Both the position numbers and the translations under genes were made by a program. Shown one piece after another: positions 62,887-64,000 of a stretch of DNA of 64,000 nucleotides. Numbering within the stretch: position 1 is the stretch's first letter; each line of letters begins with the position of its first letter. A model generated the notes under the pieces. It saw nothing but the letters and a program-made list of their open reading frames with translations. It did not search any database and had not been told where the DNA came from. The stretch is taken from the NCBI GenBank assembly GCA_015178975.1, contig WHVD01000027.1:248001-312000 (forward strand). Reading direction: 5' to 3'. This DNA comes from Hysterangium stoloniferum. Its lineage: Eukaryota > Basidiomycota > Agaricomycetes > Hysterangiales > Hysterangiaceae.

Positions 62887-64000
62887 ATGGCATTCTTAAA
62901 GCGTATAACTACGCTGGAAGGTATATGATAATCATTCTTGTTTTATATCTCGCTTGAGCTTTTGTCCAGAATTCGACAATCTTCTCCAGGCCAAAAAGGA
63001 TGGTTTGGTGGTGGTGGATTTTTACGCAGACTGGTGTGGCAAGTATGCTTCTTCGGTAGCATGATACAATTACTCAAAGCACATCAATAGGACCGTGTCA
63101 CGCCATTTCACCATTCTATACTAGCCTTTCAAACAAATATCGCCATGTGACGTTCTCAAAGGTGGACGTAGATCAATGCCAGCTTATTGCACAAAGATAT
63201 GAGGTTTCAGCAATGCCTACATTTCTGTTCATTAGGAACAAGGCGGTAGTGGGTAATGTGGGTTGTATTATACTTTACTATCCTATCCGAGTGCTGCTGA
63301 CGGTAGTTTTCCAAGATTAAAGGAGCTAATCCAAACGAACTCGAGGCGATGGTGGTCAAACATGATCCTTCAACTTCTACTGCTTCGGCGTCGGGATCTG
63401 GATCTAAAACTGAACCAGCACCTGGAGATGTATGTCTTAAAAAATACAGCTTATATTGCTCAGTTGATAGGTCAATTTTATTAGGTCTCACTGCTTGAAT
63501 TTTTGGATTCCTCCCAATTGAACTGTCTCAACGAAAACAACTCCTACACTGTCAAGTCAATACTCGGAACCAAGGCTCTCAACACTTCTAAATCATATCT
63601 TCTTAGTGATGCGGACGAGCAGCTACTTATAAACATTACGGTGGGTTTCGAGTTACTAAGTATGATGGTATATAGATGCTTATGATACTTATTCATGGCT
63701 CAATCAAATAGTTTAACCAGACTGTCCGAGTGCGATCTATTATATTACATACATCGACAGTTTCTCAAGGCCCCAAGAAAATTAAACTGTTGACCAACAA
63801 GCCCGCACTGGGCTTTGAGGATGTAGAGGACCAAATAGAGCCAGAGGTCGCGCAAGTTCTGGAACTAAACGAAGATACTGTCAAGGAAGGCAGACATATA
63901 CCACTACGTTATGTGAGGTTCCAAACAGTCAACAGCCTTCATGTGAGTGTCGTATTGCTATTTCAGACTTTTTTTGACCATCACATAGATTTTTGTGGCA
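62887..64000 (+). CDS. TXNL1: Thioredoxin-like protein with PITH domain (TXNL1-type), 3' end outside window
   Basis: TXNL1-type proteins combine a thioredoxin domain with a PITH domain that binds the 26S proteasome. The start MAFLKRITTLEEFDN leads to [20 protein letters not shown]; the active site WCGPC is split by an intron (63039-63090) that requires a GC donor (GCAAGT). SKVDVDQCQLIAQRY and AMPTFLFIRN complete the thioredoxin fold. After a Ser/Thr/Gly linker (PSTSTASASGSGSKTEP) come SLLEFLDSSQLNCLNENN, the PITH signature, SYLLSDADEQLLINI, GPKKIKLLTNKPALGF and RYVRFQTVNSLHIFVA, where the window ends. The pairing with Rpt1 in this window is coincidental in position. Domain order is clear; the last part of PITH is missing. 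Confidence 0.93.

Overview
This is nuclear DNA of a filamentous basidiomycete, most likely an Agaricomycete. Genes are densely packed and cut by many short introns (about 45-75 nt). Several genes have clear fungal relatives: RSP5, NUF2, VMA1, RPT1, GAL7, SFT2, a fungal-type Zn2Cys6 regulator and a membrane-anchored GH5 exo-beta-1,3-glucanase. A TKL-type kinase with an MLKL-like helical N-terminus is typical of mushroom-forming fungi. Exon structures were read by hand from splice signals and protein continuity, so coding spans include introns.

Layout. 1-9.3 kb: end of a single-pass membrane protein, SRP receptor alpha (minus), glyoxalase II (plus), SFT2 (minus) and the glucanase (plus). 9.3-15.5 kb: gene-poor and repeat-bearing; it holds a copia-type LTR/primer-site remnant, a 411-bp LTR mini-retroelement (TRIM) whose LTRs each carry a tRNA-like sequence, and an ECO1 cohesin-acetyltransferase relic that the TRIM interrupts in its last codons. 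15.5-27.6 kb: an orphan gene with an internal duplication, the HECT ligase RSP5, a WW-like protein just downstream, a small orphan, a mitochondrial dehydrogenase kinase (plus) and a 5'-nucleotidase-like metallophosphatase (minus). 27.6-38.7 kb: a mobile-element island with a truncated Ty3/gypsy element, two solo LTRs of the same family with intact target-site duplications, and a 3.8-kb mariner-like element with about 470-bp inverted repeats and a second, opposite-strand gene. 38.7-64 kb: dense genes again: a small orphan, a LigB-type dioxygenase, RPT1, VMA1, a Zn2Cys6 regulator, GAL7, DDX41, a BLM/Sgs1-type RecQ helicase, NUF2, an ING-type PHD protein, an MLKL-like pseudokinase candidate and a TXNL1-type thioredoxin running off the right edge.

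Working together. Most genes are unrelated housekeeping genes; the arrangement shows several head-to-head pairs with short shared promoters (SRP101/GLO2, RPT1/VMA1, GAL7/DDX41, ING/MLKL-like). RSP5 and the neighbouring WW-like gene look like a duplication pair. The observations most worth following are the tRNA-bearing TRIM and its insertion in ECO1, the loss of the catalytic Asp in the MLKL-like kinase, a possible splice-dependent peroxisomal signal on glyoxalase II, the mariner element's AT-hook passenger gene, and the finding that all six premature stops seen in 27-33 kb transposon genes are TGA.
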